Assembly: GCA_029279945.1 (NCBI GenBank)
Contig: JAJUHK010000002.1
Location: 186,001-250,000 of the forward strand
Source: Pseudidiomarina indica
Lineage (GTDB): Bacteria; Pseudomonadota; Gammaproteobacteria; Enterobacterales; Alteromonadaceae
DNA: 64,000 bases
Reading direction: 5' to 3'
Of the stretch, positions 47,413 through 55,852 are shown piece after piece. The notes beneath the pieces are model-generated. The model worked only from the letters and a program-made list of their open reading frames with translations. It had not been told where the DNA came from and did no database searches. A program made the position numbers and the translations under genes. Each line of letters begins with the position of its first letter. Positions within the stretch are counted from its first letter, which is position 1.

Positions 47413-48945
47413 TTAACGCTGCAAGTAGCGACCCGCAAAACAGGTCACAGGTGTGGCGGTTGGCTTACCATGTTGCCAATCGCCGCCTTCTACTCCACTA
47501 CCAGCAATATCTACATGCACGTAAGGTAGCGGCTGCTCGCTATTTTGACCGTGCTTATCAAGGCCTGCCGCAATCATCAAGAACGCCATGGGGAACTGGT
47601 GCCCACGTTTAGTGGTGGCCGAAGGTCCGGTGTTGCTCGATAAGGTATCATCGGCTTTAGTCCGCGGCCGTACCATCTCAAAATCTTCCCGCCGCAACCA
47701 AGAAATTTCCGCCGGATCACCGTACTGCTCACCTGCTTCCCACAATTGCTCGGCAACCTGATCTGCGCGTGCTGGACCGTTAGGAACTAACGCTGTATAT
47801 GGCCCTTTCGCTAACGCCGCGTGGCCAGTTAAGGTGGCGACGCTAAACAGCTGCGGACGTGGATATTGGCTCGCTGCCACCCGCAAATGTGACAGTAAAT
47901 CAGCCAGCACTAACCGGCCTTCAGCATCAGTATTACCAATACGTACGCGAACACCACTATGGCCAGTAACAATTTCATCAGAAACAAACGCATCAGCACC
48001 AATACTGTTACGGACTAAGCCAAGTTCAGCGACCACGCTCACAGTATCTGGGCGCAGTTCCGCAACGGTTTTCACAAAGCCCGCCACACCTGCAGCACCA
48101 CCTTTATCACGGCTCATACCAGCCATGTGGCCACCGGTTTTCACATCAGCACCACCGGTATCGTAAACCACCCCTTTGCCGGCCAGCAGTAAGGTTTGCT
48201 CTGCAGCTGGAGCTTTATACTCTAACCGCACAACACAAGGTTGGTGACGCTCCACATTGATTGACGCTCGGGCGACGGCCATAAACAGCGGGTATTCGTG
48301 CTGCAGTTGTTGTAGGTCATCAATCACAGTGACTTTCACCGGAGTGTGCGCAAATGTTTGTTGGCAATACTCAGCGAACCGTCGCGGCGCCATACGCTCA
48401 GGCTCAGTACCAGCTAAATCACGAGCGACCCGTTTGCCTGCTTCGACTGCTTGCAGCCAATCGTCGTCTAGCGCACCAATCATGCCCACCGTAGTGACCG
48501 TTTCCAAGGTGTCATCACCATGGAATTCACGGGCTTCTAATGGTTCATAGAGGGCTTGGCAAATGCCCCAGTATGCAACGGCTTCTGCTTGGTTGTACCG
48601 CTCGTCATCCGGGATGCCAAACAACACGACCAAGGGTGCTGTGGCACCCGCTTGTTGCACGATACGTGCAGCTGCACCAGCAGCATCACCCAGCGCACGG
48701 ACGTCAGCATAATCCTGCACTAAAGAACCTGTTGGCGCTAACATTAACCGACCTCCAGCAACATCTGCTGGTACTAATAAAGGCTCTTGACCCACGCGTT
48801 TATCAAGCCGCTTAGCTTGTGCCACAAACTCACTGAAATCTTCGGGTACTGGTCGACTAAAGTCGCCTAATAAAATCACCGCATCAAAATCTTCACTGGC
48901 TGTTGCAGCGTAACTTTCAAATACTTTAACCGTTGGAAATGCCAT
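47413..48945 (-). CDS. M17 family leucyl aminopeptidase
   Basis: 510 residues. N-terminal domain divergent from PepA. C-terminal catalytic domain has metal-binding LAGKGVVYDTGGADVKTGGH, MSRDKGGAAGVAGF and the M17 signature NTDAEGRLVLADLL. The catalytic Lys and Arg and the two-metal ligands are present. It is a cytoplasmic broad-specificity aminopeptidase, without a signal peptide. More like the alteromonad M17 subgroup than PepA or PepB of E. coli. Confidence 0.92.
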   Translation of the reverse strand: MAFPTVKVFESYAATASEDFDAVILLGDFSRPVPEDFSEFVAQAKRLDKRVGQEPLLVPADVAGGRLMLAPTGSLVQDYADVRALGDAAGAAARIVQQAGATAPLVVLFGIPDDERYNQAEAVAYWGICQALYEPLEAREFHGDDTLETVTTVGMIGALDDDWLQAVEAGKRVARDLAGTEPERMAPRRFAEYCQQTFAHTPVKVTVIDDLQQLQHEYPLFMAVARASINVERHQPCVVRLEYKAPAAEQTLLLAGKGVVYDTGGADVKTGGHMAGMSRDKGGAAGVAGFVKTVAELRPDTVSVVAELGLVRNSIGADAFVSDEIVTGHSGVRVRIGNTDAEGRLVLADLLSHLRVAASQYPRPQLFSVATLTGHAALAKGPYTALVPNGPARADQVAEQLWEAGEQYGDPAEISWLRREDFEMVRPRTKADDTLSSNTGPSATTKRGHQFPMAFLMIAAGLDKHGQNSEQPLPYVHVDIAGSGVEGGDWQHGKPTATPVTCFAGRYLQR

Positions 48946-48979
48946 AATTACCTCAATTATTTAATCTGTCATAGAGCGT

Positions 48980-50356
48980 TTATAGCCGCCGCCACGTGGT
49001 GCCTTGAGCACCATCTTCTAACTCTACATTCATGGCTTTTAACGCATCACGAGCAGCGTCAGCACGCGCCCAATCTTTGGCTGCACGAGCTTCTTGGCGC
49101 TCCTGAATTAAGGCTTCAATCTTAGCAACATCAGCCCCGTCACCTTGTAAAAATGCTTTAGGCTGCTGCGTTAATAAGCCTAATAACTGTCCGAGCTGAC
49201 GCAATTGTGCAGCATACGCAATGGCTTTTTGCGGTTCACTGGTGCTGGTACGATTCACTTCCCGCGCCAACTCAAATAATACCGATAACGCTTCCGGCAC
49301 ATTGAAATCATCATCCATGGCCGCATTAAAGCGTGTCACATACTCGGCCGTCAGTTCTTCGTGGACCGGCCCTTCAGGAATATCTCGTAAGGCCGTATAC
49401 AACCGCTCCAAACTCGCCCGAGCTTGCGCAAGATTCTCTTTAGAATAGTTCAATTGCGAACGATAGTGGCTCGACAGCAGAAAATAACGTACCGTCTCGG
49501 CGTCATATTCAGCTAGCACATCGCGGATCGTAAAGAAGTTTCCGAGTGACTTCGACATCTTCTCTTCATCCACTTGCACCATACCACTATGCATCCAGTA
49601 ATTCACATACTGGCTTTGGTTAGCACAACAACTTTGCGCCACCTCATTTTCATGATGGGGGAAAATCAAATCAGAACCACCACCGTGAATATCAAAGTTC
49701 TCTCCCAAGTGACGTTTGTTCATGGCTGAACACTCAATGTGCCAGCCTGGTCGACCATCCCCCCAAGGTGACGGCCAACTTGGCTCACCGGGCTTAGCTT
49801 GTTTCCACAACACAAAATCCAATGGATCTTGCTTATGTTCATCAACATCAACCCGGGCGCCGGCTTGCAGTTGGCTCAGATCTTGGCCACTAAGGCGCCC
49901 ATAAGCAGGGAAGGTACTAACGTCAAACAATACATCACCATTACTAGCCACATAGGCGTGCCCTTGTGCCAGCAGACTTTCAATCATGGTAATAATATCA
50001 CCCATATGCCCCGTTACCGTTGGCTCAATATCCGGACGGAGTAGATTCAATGCATCAAAATCTTCGTGCATTGCACGGGTATACTGCTCGGTGATCGCAT
50101 CAATGGACGCATTCCGCTCTGCTGCGCGTCGAATAATTTTGTCATCTACGTCCGTAATGTTGCGCACATATTTAACTTGATAGCCGCGTGAGCGTAAATA
50201 ACGGACAACCACATCAAATGCGACATAGGTTCGCGCATGACCAATATGACAGTAGTCGTAAATGGTTACTCCGCACACATACAGTTTCACGACTCCTGGC
50301 GTGATCGGTCGAAACTCTTCTTTTTGGCGGGTTAACGTATTATAAATCTTCAACAT
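48980..50356 (-). CDS. cysS: Cysteinyl-tRNA synthetase
   Basis: 458 residues (E. coli 461). Class I motifs [12 protein letters not shown] and [10 protein letters not shown]. Zinc-site residues include Cys in YVCGVTIYD, and [11 protein letters not shown] and [11 protein letters not shown] in the catalytic core. Start: ATG 50356 ([15 protein letters not shown]) with AGGAG 9 nt upstream; an open extension of 27 codons has no homology. Divergent from ppiB. Confidence 0.97.
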   Translation of the reverse strand: MLKIYNTLTRQKEEFRPITPGVVKLYVCGVTIYDYCHIGHARTYVAFDVVVRYLRSRGYQVKYVRNITDVDDKIIRRAAERNASIDAITEQYTRAMHEDFDALNLLRPDIEPTVTGHMGDIITMIESLLAQGHAYVASNGDVLFDVSTFPAYGRLSGQDLSQLQAGARVDVDEHKQDPLDFVLWKQAKPGEPSWPSPWGDGRPGWHIECSAMNKRHLGENFDIHGGGSDLIFPHHENEVAQSCCANQSQYVNYWMHSGMVQVDEEKMSKSLGNFFTIRDVLAEYDAETVRYFLLSSHYRSQLNYSKENLAQARASLERLYTALRDIPEGPVHEELTAEYVTRFNAAMDDDFNVPEALSVLFELAREVNRTSTSEPQKAIAYAAQLRQLGQLLGLLTQQPKAFLQGDGADVAKIEALIQERQEARAAKDWARADAARDALKAMNVELEDGAQGTTWRRL

Positions 50357-50488
50357 GCACTGTCGCTCCTGGGTTACTGCATGGCCATACGAATTCAATT
50401 GCTCAATATGATAACGCAAGGTACGCCTTCGCAACAAACAATGCTAAACTTACGCGCGAAATTAATCTGTAAACAATGGAGTCAAGCA

Positions 50489-50986
50489 ATGCAGGTTATC
50501 CTACATACCAACCATGGCGATATCACGATCAAGTTATTTGCCGAGCAAGCCCCTAAAACAGTCGCCAATTTTGTTAATTATGTGCGCGAAGGATTTTACG
50601 ATGACACGTTATTTCATCGGGTTATTCGTGGCTTTATGATTCAAGGCGGTGGTTTTAATTTAGAAATGGTGCAAAAGCCAACACTCCCGGCGATTGATAA
50701 TGAAGCCAACAATGGCCTTGCCAATAACCGTGGTACCGTTGCCATGGCACGGACACAAGATCCACACTCAGCAACGGCACAATTTTTTATCAACGTGGCT
50801 GACAACGATTTCCTGAACTTCCGTAACGAAAGCATCGGTGGCTGGGGCTACTGCGTATTTGGTGAAGTCGTTGAAGGTATGGATGTCGTCACCGCCATTG
50901 AAAATGTCCGCACCAGCCATGCTGGCTTCCACCAAGATGTGCCCGTCGAGGACGTCATTATCAAAAGCGCTACGCTGGTGGAATAA
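50489..50986 (+). CDS. ppiB: Cytoplasmic peptidyl-prolyl isomerase B (cyclophilin)
   Basis: 165 residues (E. coli 164). Cyclophilin signature [15 protein letters not shown] with the catalytic Arg, [21 protein letters not shown], and no signal peptide. Start: ATG 50489 with GGAG 7 nt upstream; 36 extra upstream codons are not supported. lpxH begins 3 nt after the stop, as in many gammaproteobacteria. Confidence 0.96.
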   Translation: MQVILHTNHGDITIKLFAEQAPKTVANFVNYVREGFYDDTLFHRVIRGFMIQGGGFNLEMVQKPTLPAIDNEANNGLANNRGTVAMARTQDPHSATAQFFINVADNDFLNFRNESIGGWGYCVFGEVVEGMDVVTAIENVRTSHAGFHQDVPVEDVIIKSATLVE

Positions 50987-50989
50987 TTG

Positions 50990-51724
50990 ATGGCCACCTG
51001 GTTCATTGCTGACCTCCATTTAAGCCCAGTGCGCCCGGATATCACCGCACTATTTCAGCATTTTCTGACTCACCAAGCCCGCAATGCCGAAGCGTTGTAT
51101 ATTCTGGGGGATTTATTCGACGCTTGGATTGGTGACGATGATACCAGTGACTTTGCCAGCACCATTCAAACCGCACTGCGGCAATTAACGCAACAGGGTG
51201 TGCCGGTCTATTTTATGGCCGGCAACCGTGATTTCTTGATTGGCCCGCAATTTGCCCAGCAAACCGGCGTTCAGCTACTGACCGAACCTACCATTATTGA
51301 TTTATACGGCACGCCAACCTTGTTATTACATGGCGATACCTTGTGCACCGATGATGTTGGTTACCAGCGCTTTCGAAAAATCATTCGTAACCCCAGCCTA
51401 CAACGATGCTTACTCGCACTCCCATTATCAATGCGAATGTGGATAGCCAAACGCCTGCGCGCAGCCAGCAAAACTCAACAGCCACTCACCCAACAGCAAT
51501 TGGCCATTATGGATGTAAATACTGATACTGTTGCGGAAACTTTTATGGCCCACCAGGTCACGCAGATGATCCATGGGCATACCCATCGTCCGGCGATTCA
51601 CCAACACCTGCTCGCCAATGGGCAAACCGCCGAACGTATTGTCGTCGGTGATTGGTATACGCAAGGGAGTATGTTAGTGGTCACTCCTACCAGCCGGGAA
51701 CTGCAAACTCAGCCGTTGCAATAG
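50990..51724 (+). CDS. lpxH: UDP-2,3-diacylglucosamine diphosphatase
   Basis: 244 residues (E. coli 240). Calcineurin-like metal-binding motifs: FIADLHLSP, LGDLFDAWIGDD, AGNRDFLIG, LHGDTLCTDD and HGHTHRPAIH. It cleaves UDP-diacylglucosamine to lipid X in lipid A synthesis. Start: ATG 50990, just after the ppiB stop. The 3' end overlaps miaE by 38 nt. Confidence 0.96.
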   Translation: MATWFIADLHLSPVRPDITALFQHFLTHQARNAEALYILGDLFDAWIGDDDTSDFASTIQTALRQLTQQGVPVYFMAGNRDFLIGPQFAQQTGVQLLTEPTIIDLYGTPTLLLHGDTLCTDDVGYQRFRKIIRNPSLQRCLLALPLSMRMWIAKRLRAASKTQQPLTQQQLAIMDVNTDTVAETFMAHQVTQMIHGHTHRPAIHQHLLANGQTAERIVVGDWYTQGSMLVVTPTSRELQTQPLQ

Positions 51725-52472
51725 GTACTGGACCACTGTGGAAGCGAAACTCATCATCGCAGCCAAGGATTAAATTGGCTTCAATAACTCCGAATTCACG
51801 GATGCGAGCACGAATACAAGTACCTGCCACCTGCTCAGCCAACCGAATATAGTCCTCAAAATGACGCGCTTCAGAACGCAATAAACTCCGATAGAATTTT
51901 GCCAAGCGCGGTTCCATATAAGGTGCCAATGCAGCAAATCGCTCGCACGAACGGGCTTCGATATAGGCACCACAAATTAATTTATCAACTAAGGTCGCGG
52001 GTTCATAGGTTCGCACATGATGTAATAAACCACGCGCATAACGGCTCGAGGTAATATTGGTATACTCGATATCAAGCTCATCCATAATTTCAAGCACTTG
52101 ATAAAAATGATGCAATTCTTCCTTAATTAGTAACACCATTTTATCGATCAATTCTTGGCTATAGGGAGTGTGCCGCTGCGGTAACATGGTTTTCGTCAAC
52201 TTGGCATGATCTGCCAAATCACGCCAGTTTCCGTGCTTACGATAAACAAAGTCCTCATAGGGCTTGAGCCACGCCAGCAGAGCATCACCGCTTTCGGCAT
52301 CAACAGCATAACGACGGATCAACAACATTGCCGACTGTGCCGCTTTGAGCTCACAAATCAAATGATCAATGAGCAACACCGGTAAATTCTCCGGTTGCCG
52401 CGCAGCATGAATCCATGCCGCCGGTGTTTCACAGTGCAGAAATTGCCGAATCGGTAATAATAATGTGTCCAT
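51687..52472 (-). CDS. miaE: tRNA 2-methylthio-N6-isopentenyladenosine hydroxylase
   Basis: 261 residues. Ferritin-like four-helix di-iron protein with ligand motifs KEELHHFYQV, EARSCERF and SEARHFEDY. It hydroxylates ms2i6A37 of tRNAs. Start: ATG with no strong ribosome site. Converges on lpxH with a 38-nt overlap. The 185-bp region upstream (to 52657) shows no other feature. Confidence 0.93.
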   Translation of the reverse strand: MDTLLLPIRQFLHCETPAAWIHAARQPENLPVLLIDHLICELKAAQSAMLLIRRYAVDAESGDALLAWLKPYEDFVYRKHGNWRDLADHAKLTKTMLPQRHTPYSQELIDKMVLLIKEELHHFYQVLEIMDELDIEYTNITSSRYARGLLHHVRTYEPATLVDKLICGAYIEARSCERFAALAPYMEPRLAKFYRSLLRSEARHFEDYIRLAEQVAGTCIRARIREFGVIEANLILGCDDEFRFHSGPVPIATAEFAVPGW

Positions 52473-52657
52473 TCGTTAATCTCATTCAGATCCAATCAAG
52501 GCCAATACACTTACATTTATCATGGTTATAACCCATAAAACTGCTTGACTATGTTGAAAAACCGACCAATATTGATGGTAAGGCGCATCGACAAGCGTCC
52601 GTAATAATCATTGGGATAGCAGTACCAAACAGACAACAACAGAAGTTGAGGTTCATT

Positions 52658-53254
52658 ATGATTTTAAATCACATTTGGGGGCTTTTCGCTCATCCCGTTG
52701 ACGAATGGAAGGCAATCGATCAACGCCATGAAAGCATCCGGTTTGCGCTCGGCCATATACTCATTGTAGCGCTGCTGCCCTGTGCTGCAGCTTACTACGC
52801 ATCGGTTCATTTAGGCTGGAGTGTCGGCACTGGTTATGCCACCTTTTTAACCGAGTCCAGCGCACTCGTCATGGCCATTGCCATGTACGCAGCCATGATT
52901 GTTGGCACCTTTGCACTCGCTTACTTAGTGCATTGGATGGCAAAAACCTTTGGCGCCGAACCAACCTTCACGCAATCGCTTGAGCTAGCAGCCTATACTG
53001 CGACACCTGTTATGTTATCTGGTATTGCAGCATTGTACCCAGAATTGTGGTTTATCACTATGGCATTCTTAGCCGGTGTTGCCTACTCGGTTTATCTGCT
53101 CTATGCAGGCGTCCCGATTTTAATGCATATTCCAGAAGAGCGCGGCTTTATCTATGCGTCTTCTGTCGTCACTGCCGGGTTAATCATGATGGTCATACTC
53201 ATGGTAACCTGTGCCATTATCTGGACCAATGGTTTCGGCCCAGAGTATATGTAA
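52658..53254 (+). CDS. Yip1 family membrane protein
   Basis: 198 residues with about five membrane helices (ALGHILIVALLPCAAAYYA; SSALVMAIAMYAAMIVGTF; VMLSGIAALYPELWFITM; FLAGVAYSVYLLYAGVPI; TAGLIMMVILMVTCAII). YIP1-domain residues include AAYTATPVM. Function unknown. Start: ATG 52658 with GAGG 6 nt upstream; the TTG at 52646 is part of that site. A terminator follows. Confidence 0.88.
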   Translation: MILNHIWGLFAHPVDEWKAIDQRHESIRFALGHILIVALLPCAAAYYASVHLGWSVGTGYATFLTESSALVMAIAMYAAMIVGTFALAYLVHWMAKTFGAEPTFTQSLELAAYTATPVMLSGIAALYPELWFITMAFLAGVAYSVYLLYAGVPILMHIPEERGFIYASSVVTAGLIMMVILMVTCAIIWTNGFGPEYM

Positions 53255-53278
53255 TTTAATATCCTCTCATTTATGCCT

Positions 53279-53305
53279 AAGCCCAGCAACCGCTGGGCTT
53301 ATTTC
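53279..53305 (+). terminator. Terminator after the Yip1 gene
   Basis: AAGCCCAGC/GCTGGGCTT stem of 9 bp with an AACC loop, followed by ATTTC. The T-tract is short. Confidence 0.7.
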
Positions 53306-53437
53306 ATGGCAATCACGGTGCATCTCAACGCCCAAGGGCTACTGTTGAAGCGATTTTTCTGCTAGGCTTAGCGCGTTTTTAACGAACCACCATAGCGTTT
53401 TAAAAGAAAGTGGTATCTGTATTCGCAAGGAACTGTT

Positions 53438-54739
53438 ATGTCCAACAACAATAAACTTGAAGACAAAAAAAAGCTTAGCCTAACAGCTCGTATCGTTATC
53501 GGCATGGTTGCTGGGATGCTCCTAGGTGGCTTTTTGAATCTTGTATTTCCCGACAACGCCTTTGTTGAAGCTTATTTGAGCCAAGGATTATTTTACGTTG
53601 TTGGCCAGATTTTTATCTCTTCTCTCCAAATGCTCGTCGTGCCATTAGTATTTGTATCCTTAGTGTTGGGTACGTGCTCACTCAGTGACCCGAGTAAATT
53701 AGGACGCTTGGGGGGCAAAGCCGTTGGGCTATATTTAATCACCACTGCCTTGGCCATCGCATTTGCGATTTTTATGGCAGTGATTGTTAAGCCAGGGAGC
53801 GGAATTCAACTTACCTCTGAGGCTGTCTACCAACCTAACACCGCGCCATCACTTGCCCAAGTCATTATTGATTTATTTCCCACCAACCCCTTTGAAGCCT
53901 TCGCTAACGGCAATATGCTGCAAGTGATTGTGTTCTCATTGCTGTTCGGGATTGCGATGGCCTTTGTGGGAAAACCGGGCTTACGCACCAAAGCTTTGTT
54001 TGAAGATTTTAATGAAATTATTCTAAAGCTCGTGCTTATTTTGATGCATGTTGCACCCTACGGGGTATTTGCACTCATGGCGAAATTATTCGCCGAAACT
54101 TCGTTTGGTACCATCTATACGCTTGGCAAATATTTTCTTGTCGTGTTGATCACCTTGATCATTCACGGCCTTGTAATGTACTCAGTGCTGTTAAAGTCGT
54201 TAACTGGTTTGAGCCCAGTCGTGTTTTTGAAAAAAATGCGGGAAGTGCAGATATTTGCCTTTAGTACATCAAGTTCAAACGCCACTATGCCAGTCACCCT
54301 AGAGACAGTGACCAAGCGTCTTGGTGTACATAATAGCGTGGGTTCGTTTACTGTGCCGTTAGGTGCCACCATCAATATGGATGGTACGGCAATCATGCAA
54401 GGTGTCGCGACGGTATTTATTGCCCAAGTGTTTTTGGTTGATCTCTCGCTGATGGATTACTTAACCGTCATCATGACCGCAACTTTGGCATCCATTGGTA
54501 CGGCAGGTGTGCCGGGCGTAGGTATGATTATGCTGGCTATGGTGCTAAACCAAGTTGGGCTACCCGTTGAAGGTATTGGTCTCATTATCGGTGTGGATCG
54601 ATTGCTTGATATGACCCGTACTGCAGTAAACGTCACTGGGGATGCAATGGTATCGGTAGTGGTCGCTAAGAGTGAAGGTGAGTTTGATGAAGCAACCTAC
54701 CTTGACCCAAATGCTGGCCTCACCATGAGAGATAATTAA
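53438..54739 (+). CDS. Dicarboxylate/amino acid:cation symporter (DAACS/SLC1 family)
   Basis: 433 residues. Eight membrane helices and two re-entrant loops are typical of GltP/DctA. Motifs include FSTSSSNATMPVT (hairpin 1), GATINMDGTAIMQG (the NMDGT sodium/substrate site) and GTAGVPGVGMIML. Imports glutamate, aspartate or C4-dicarboxylates with Na+ or H+; the NMDGT motif favours Na+ dependence. Start: ATG with AAGGA 8 nt upstream. Confidence 0.93.
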   Translation: MSNNNKLEDKKKLSLTARIVIGMVAGMLLGGFLNLVFPDNAFVEAYLSQGLFYVVGQIFISSLQMLVVPLVFVSLVLGTCSLSDPSKLGRLGGKAVGLYLITTALAIAFAIFMAVIVKPGSGIQLTSEAVYQPNTAPSLAQVIIDLFPTNPFEAFANGNMLQVIVFSLLFGIAMAFVGKPGLRTKALFEDFNEIILKLVLILMHVAPYGVFALMAKLFAETSFGTIYTLGKYFLVVLITLIIHGLVMYSVLLKSLTGLSPVVFLKKMREVQIFAFSTSSSNATMPVTLETVTKRLGVHNSVGSFTVPLGATINMDGTAIMQGVATVFIAQVFLVDLSLMDYLTVIMTATLASIGTAGVPGVGMIMLAMVLNQVGLPVEGIGLIIGVDRLLDMTRTAVNVTGDAMVSVVVAKSEGEFDEATYLDPNAGLTMRDN

Positions 54740-54748
54740 ACCCTGACC

Positions 54749-54778
54749 CACAAGGCAATGGTAAAACATTGCCTTGTG
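54749..54778. terminator. Stem-loop between symporter and sohB
   Basis: A 12-bp stem CACAAGGCAATG/CATTGCCTTGTG with loop GTAAAA, between converging genes. Followed by TCGTTTCCCC on the plus strand. A bidirectional terminator is likely, though the T-tract is weak. Confidence 0.7.
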
Positions 54779-54787
54779 TCGTTTCCC

Positions 54788-55792
54788 CTAGGGTTGTTTG
54801 TGCATAAAGTTCGTTAAAGCTTGCAGCGTCGCTACCGCATGCCGACCAACCCGCTCACCTAAGTTTTTCTTCTGAATATAGCGTACCAAAAACATATCAT
54901 GGCTTTCCCGACGGGCAAGTAGCCATGCATCACTGGTACCAATGGAATCCACTAAGCCATACTCTATCGCTTCTTGTGCCGTCCAATATTCGCCCGTAGC
55001 CACCTTATTGAGGTCTAGATTCGGTCGATAACGTTGCACATGGGTCTTAAACTGGCGGTGAATACTTTCTAACTCTTCCTTAAACTTCCGCCGACCTTCA
55101 TCGGTATTCTCGCCAAACACCGAAATCGTTCGCTTGTATTCACCCGCGGTGATCTGTTCATAATCTACATCGTGCTTTTTCAACCAGCGATGAAAGTTTG
55201 GTAGCTGTGCAATGACGCCGATCGAGCCAATAAACGCAAAAGGAGCTGCTTGGATATGATTGCCCACGACCGCCATCATATAACCACCACTTGCGGCAAC
55301 TTTATCGACGCTAACGATCACCTCTAATTCAGCATCACGTAGACGTGCTAACTGAGCGGCGCCTAGCCCATAACCATCGACTGCACCACCAGGGCTTTCC
55401 AGTCGTACAAACACCTGCTCGCCTGGCTCTGCTACCGCCACAATCGCATTCACTTCACGCCGTAATGATTCCACTTCATTCGCGTCCACCCCACCTTTAA
55501 AGTCAATCACGAAAATTCGTTTTCTGGGGCTTTCTTTGGCTAACTGTTTTTGTTGTTGCTTTAACGATTTTTGCGCCTTTTTACGTTGCTTTTTATCCAG
55601 CAACTCTAGCCGTAACCGCTCTACACCATCGCGCAAATCATCGGATAACCGATCAATGACTAATTCACCTTTGCGCACTTTTTGACGTTGGCTAACCTGC
55701 ACCAGAAAGCCGGCAATAAACATGACCGCGAACACCACAATACCCGCTTTCAGCACAAAGGCAGCGAGCTCGTACATCATTTCCATCATCAT
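54788..55792 (-). CDS. sohB: SohB, S49 family inner-membrane protease
   Basis: 334 residues (E. coli 349). N-terminal membrane segment (LKAGIVVFAVMFIAGFLV), a basic coiled-coil stretch (DKKQRKKAQKSLKQQQKQ), then a signal-peptide-peptidase-A type domain. Catalytic Ser is in AASGGYMMAVV and Lys in AGEYKRTISVFG. A probable periplasmic protease. Start: the first of a cluster of ATG codons (55792), with GGAG 4 nt upstream; the next ATG at 55789 has better spacing. A terminator sits only 13 nt upstream. Confidence 0.93.
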   Translation of the reverse strand: MMMEMMYELAAFVLKAGIVVFAVMFIAGFLVQVSQRQKVRKGELVIDRLSDDLRDGVERLRLELLDKKQRKKAQKSLKQQQKQLAKESPRKRIFVIDFKGGVDANEVESLRREVNAIVAVAEPGEQVFVRLESPGGAVDGYGLGAAQLARLRDAELEVIVSVDKVAASGGYMMAVVGNHIQAAPFAFIGSIGVIAQLPNFHRWLKKHDVDYEQITAGEYKRTISVFGENTDEGRRKFKEELESIHRQFKTHVQRYRPNLDLNKVATGEYWTAQEAIEYGLVDSIGTSDAWLLARRESHDMFLVRYIQKKNLGERVGRHAVATLQALTNFMHKQP

Positions 55793-55802
55793 TCTTCTCC
55801 AC

Positions 55803-55830
55803 AAAAAAAGGCCGACGATGCGGCCTTTTT
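55803..55830 (-). terminator. Rho-independent terminator after the lipase gene
   Basis: AAAAAGGCCG/CGGCCTTTTT stem with ACGATG loop and a run of seven T on the minus strand. It overlaps the sohB promoter candidate and lies next to the sohB ribosome site. Confidence 0.9.
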
Positions 55831-55831
55831 A

Positions 55832-55840
55832 ATCATAGCA
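55832..55840 (-). promoter_or_regulatory. Candidate extended -10 promoter of sohB
   Basis: The minus strand reads TGCTATGAT, an extended -10 (TGN + TATGAT) without a good -35. The expected start, near 55825, lies inside the 5' arm of the lipase terminator. Confidence 0.35.
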
Positions 55841-55852
55841 TTTTCCTGCGCG

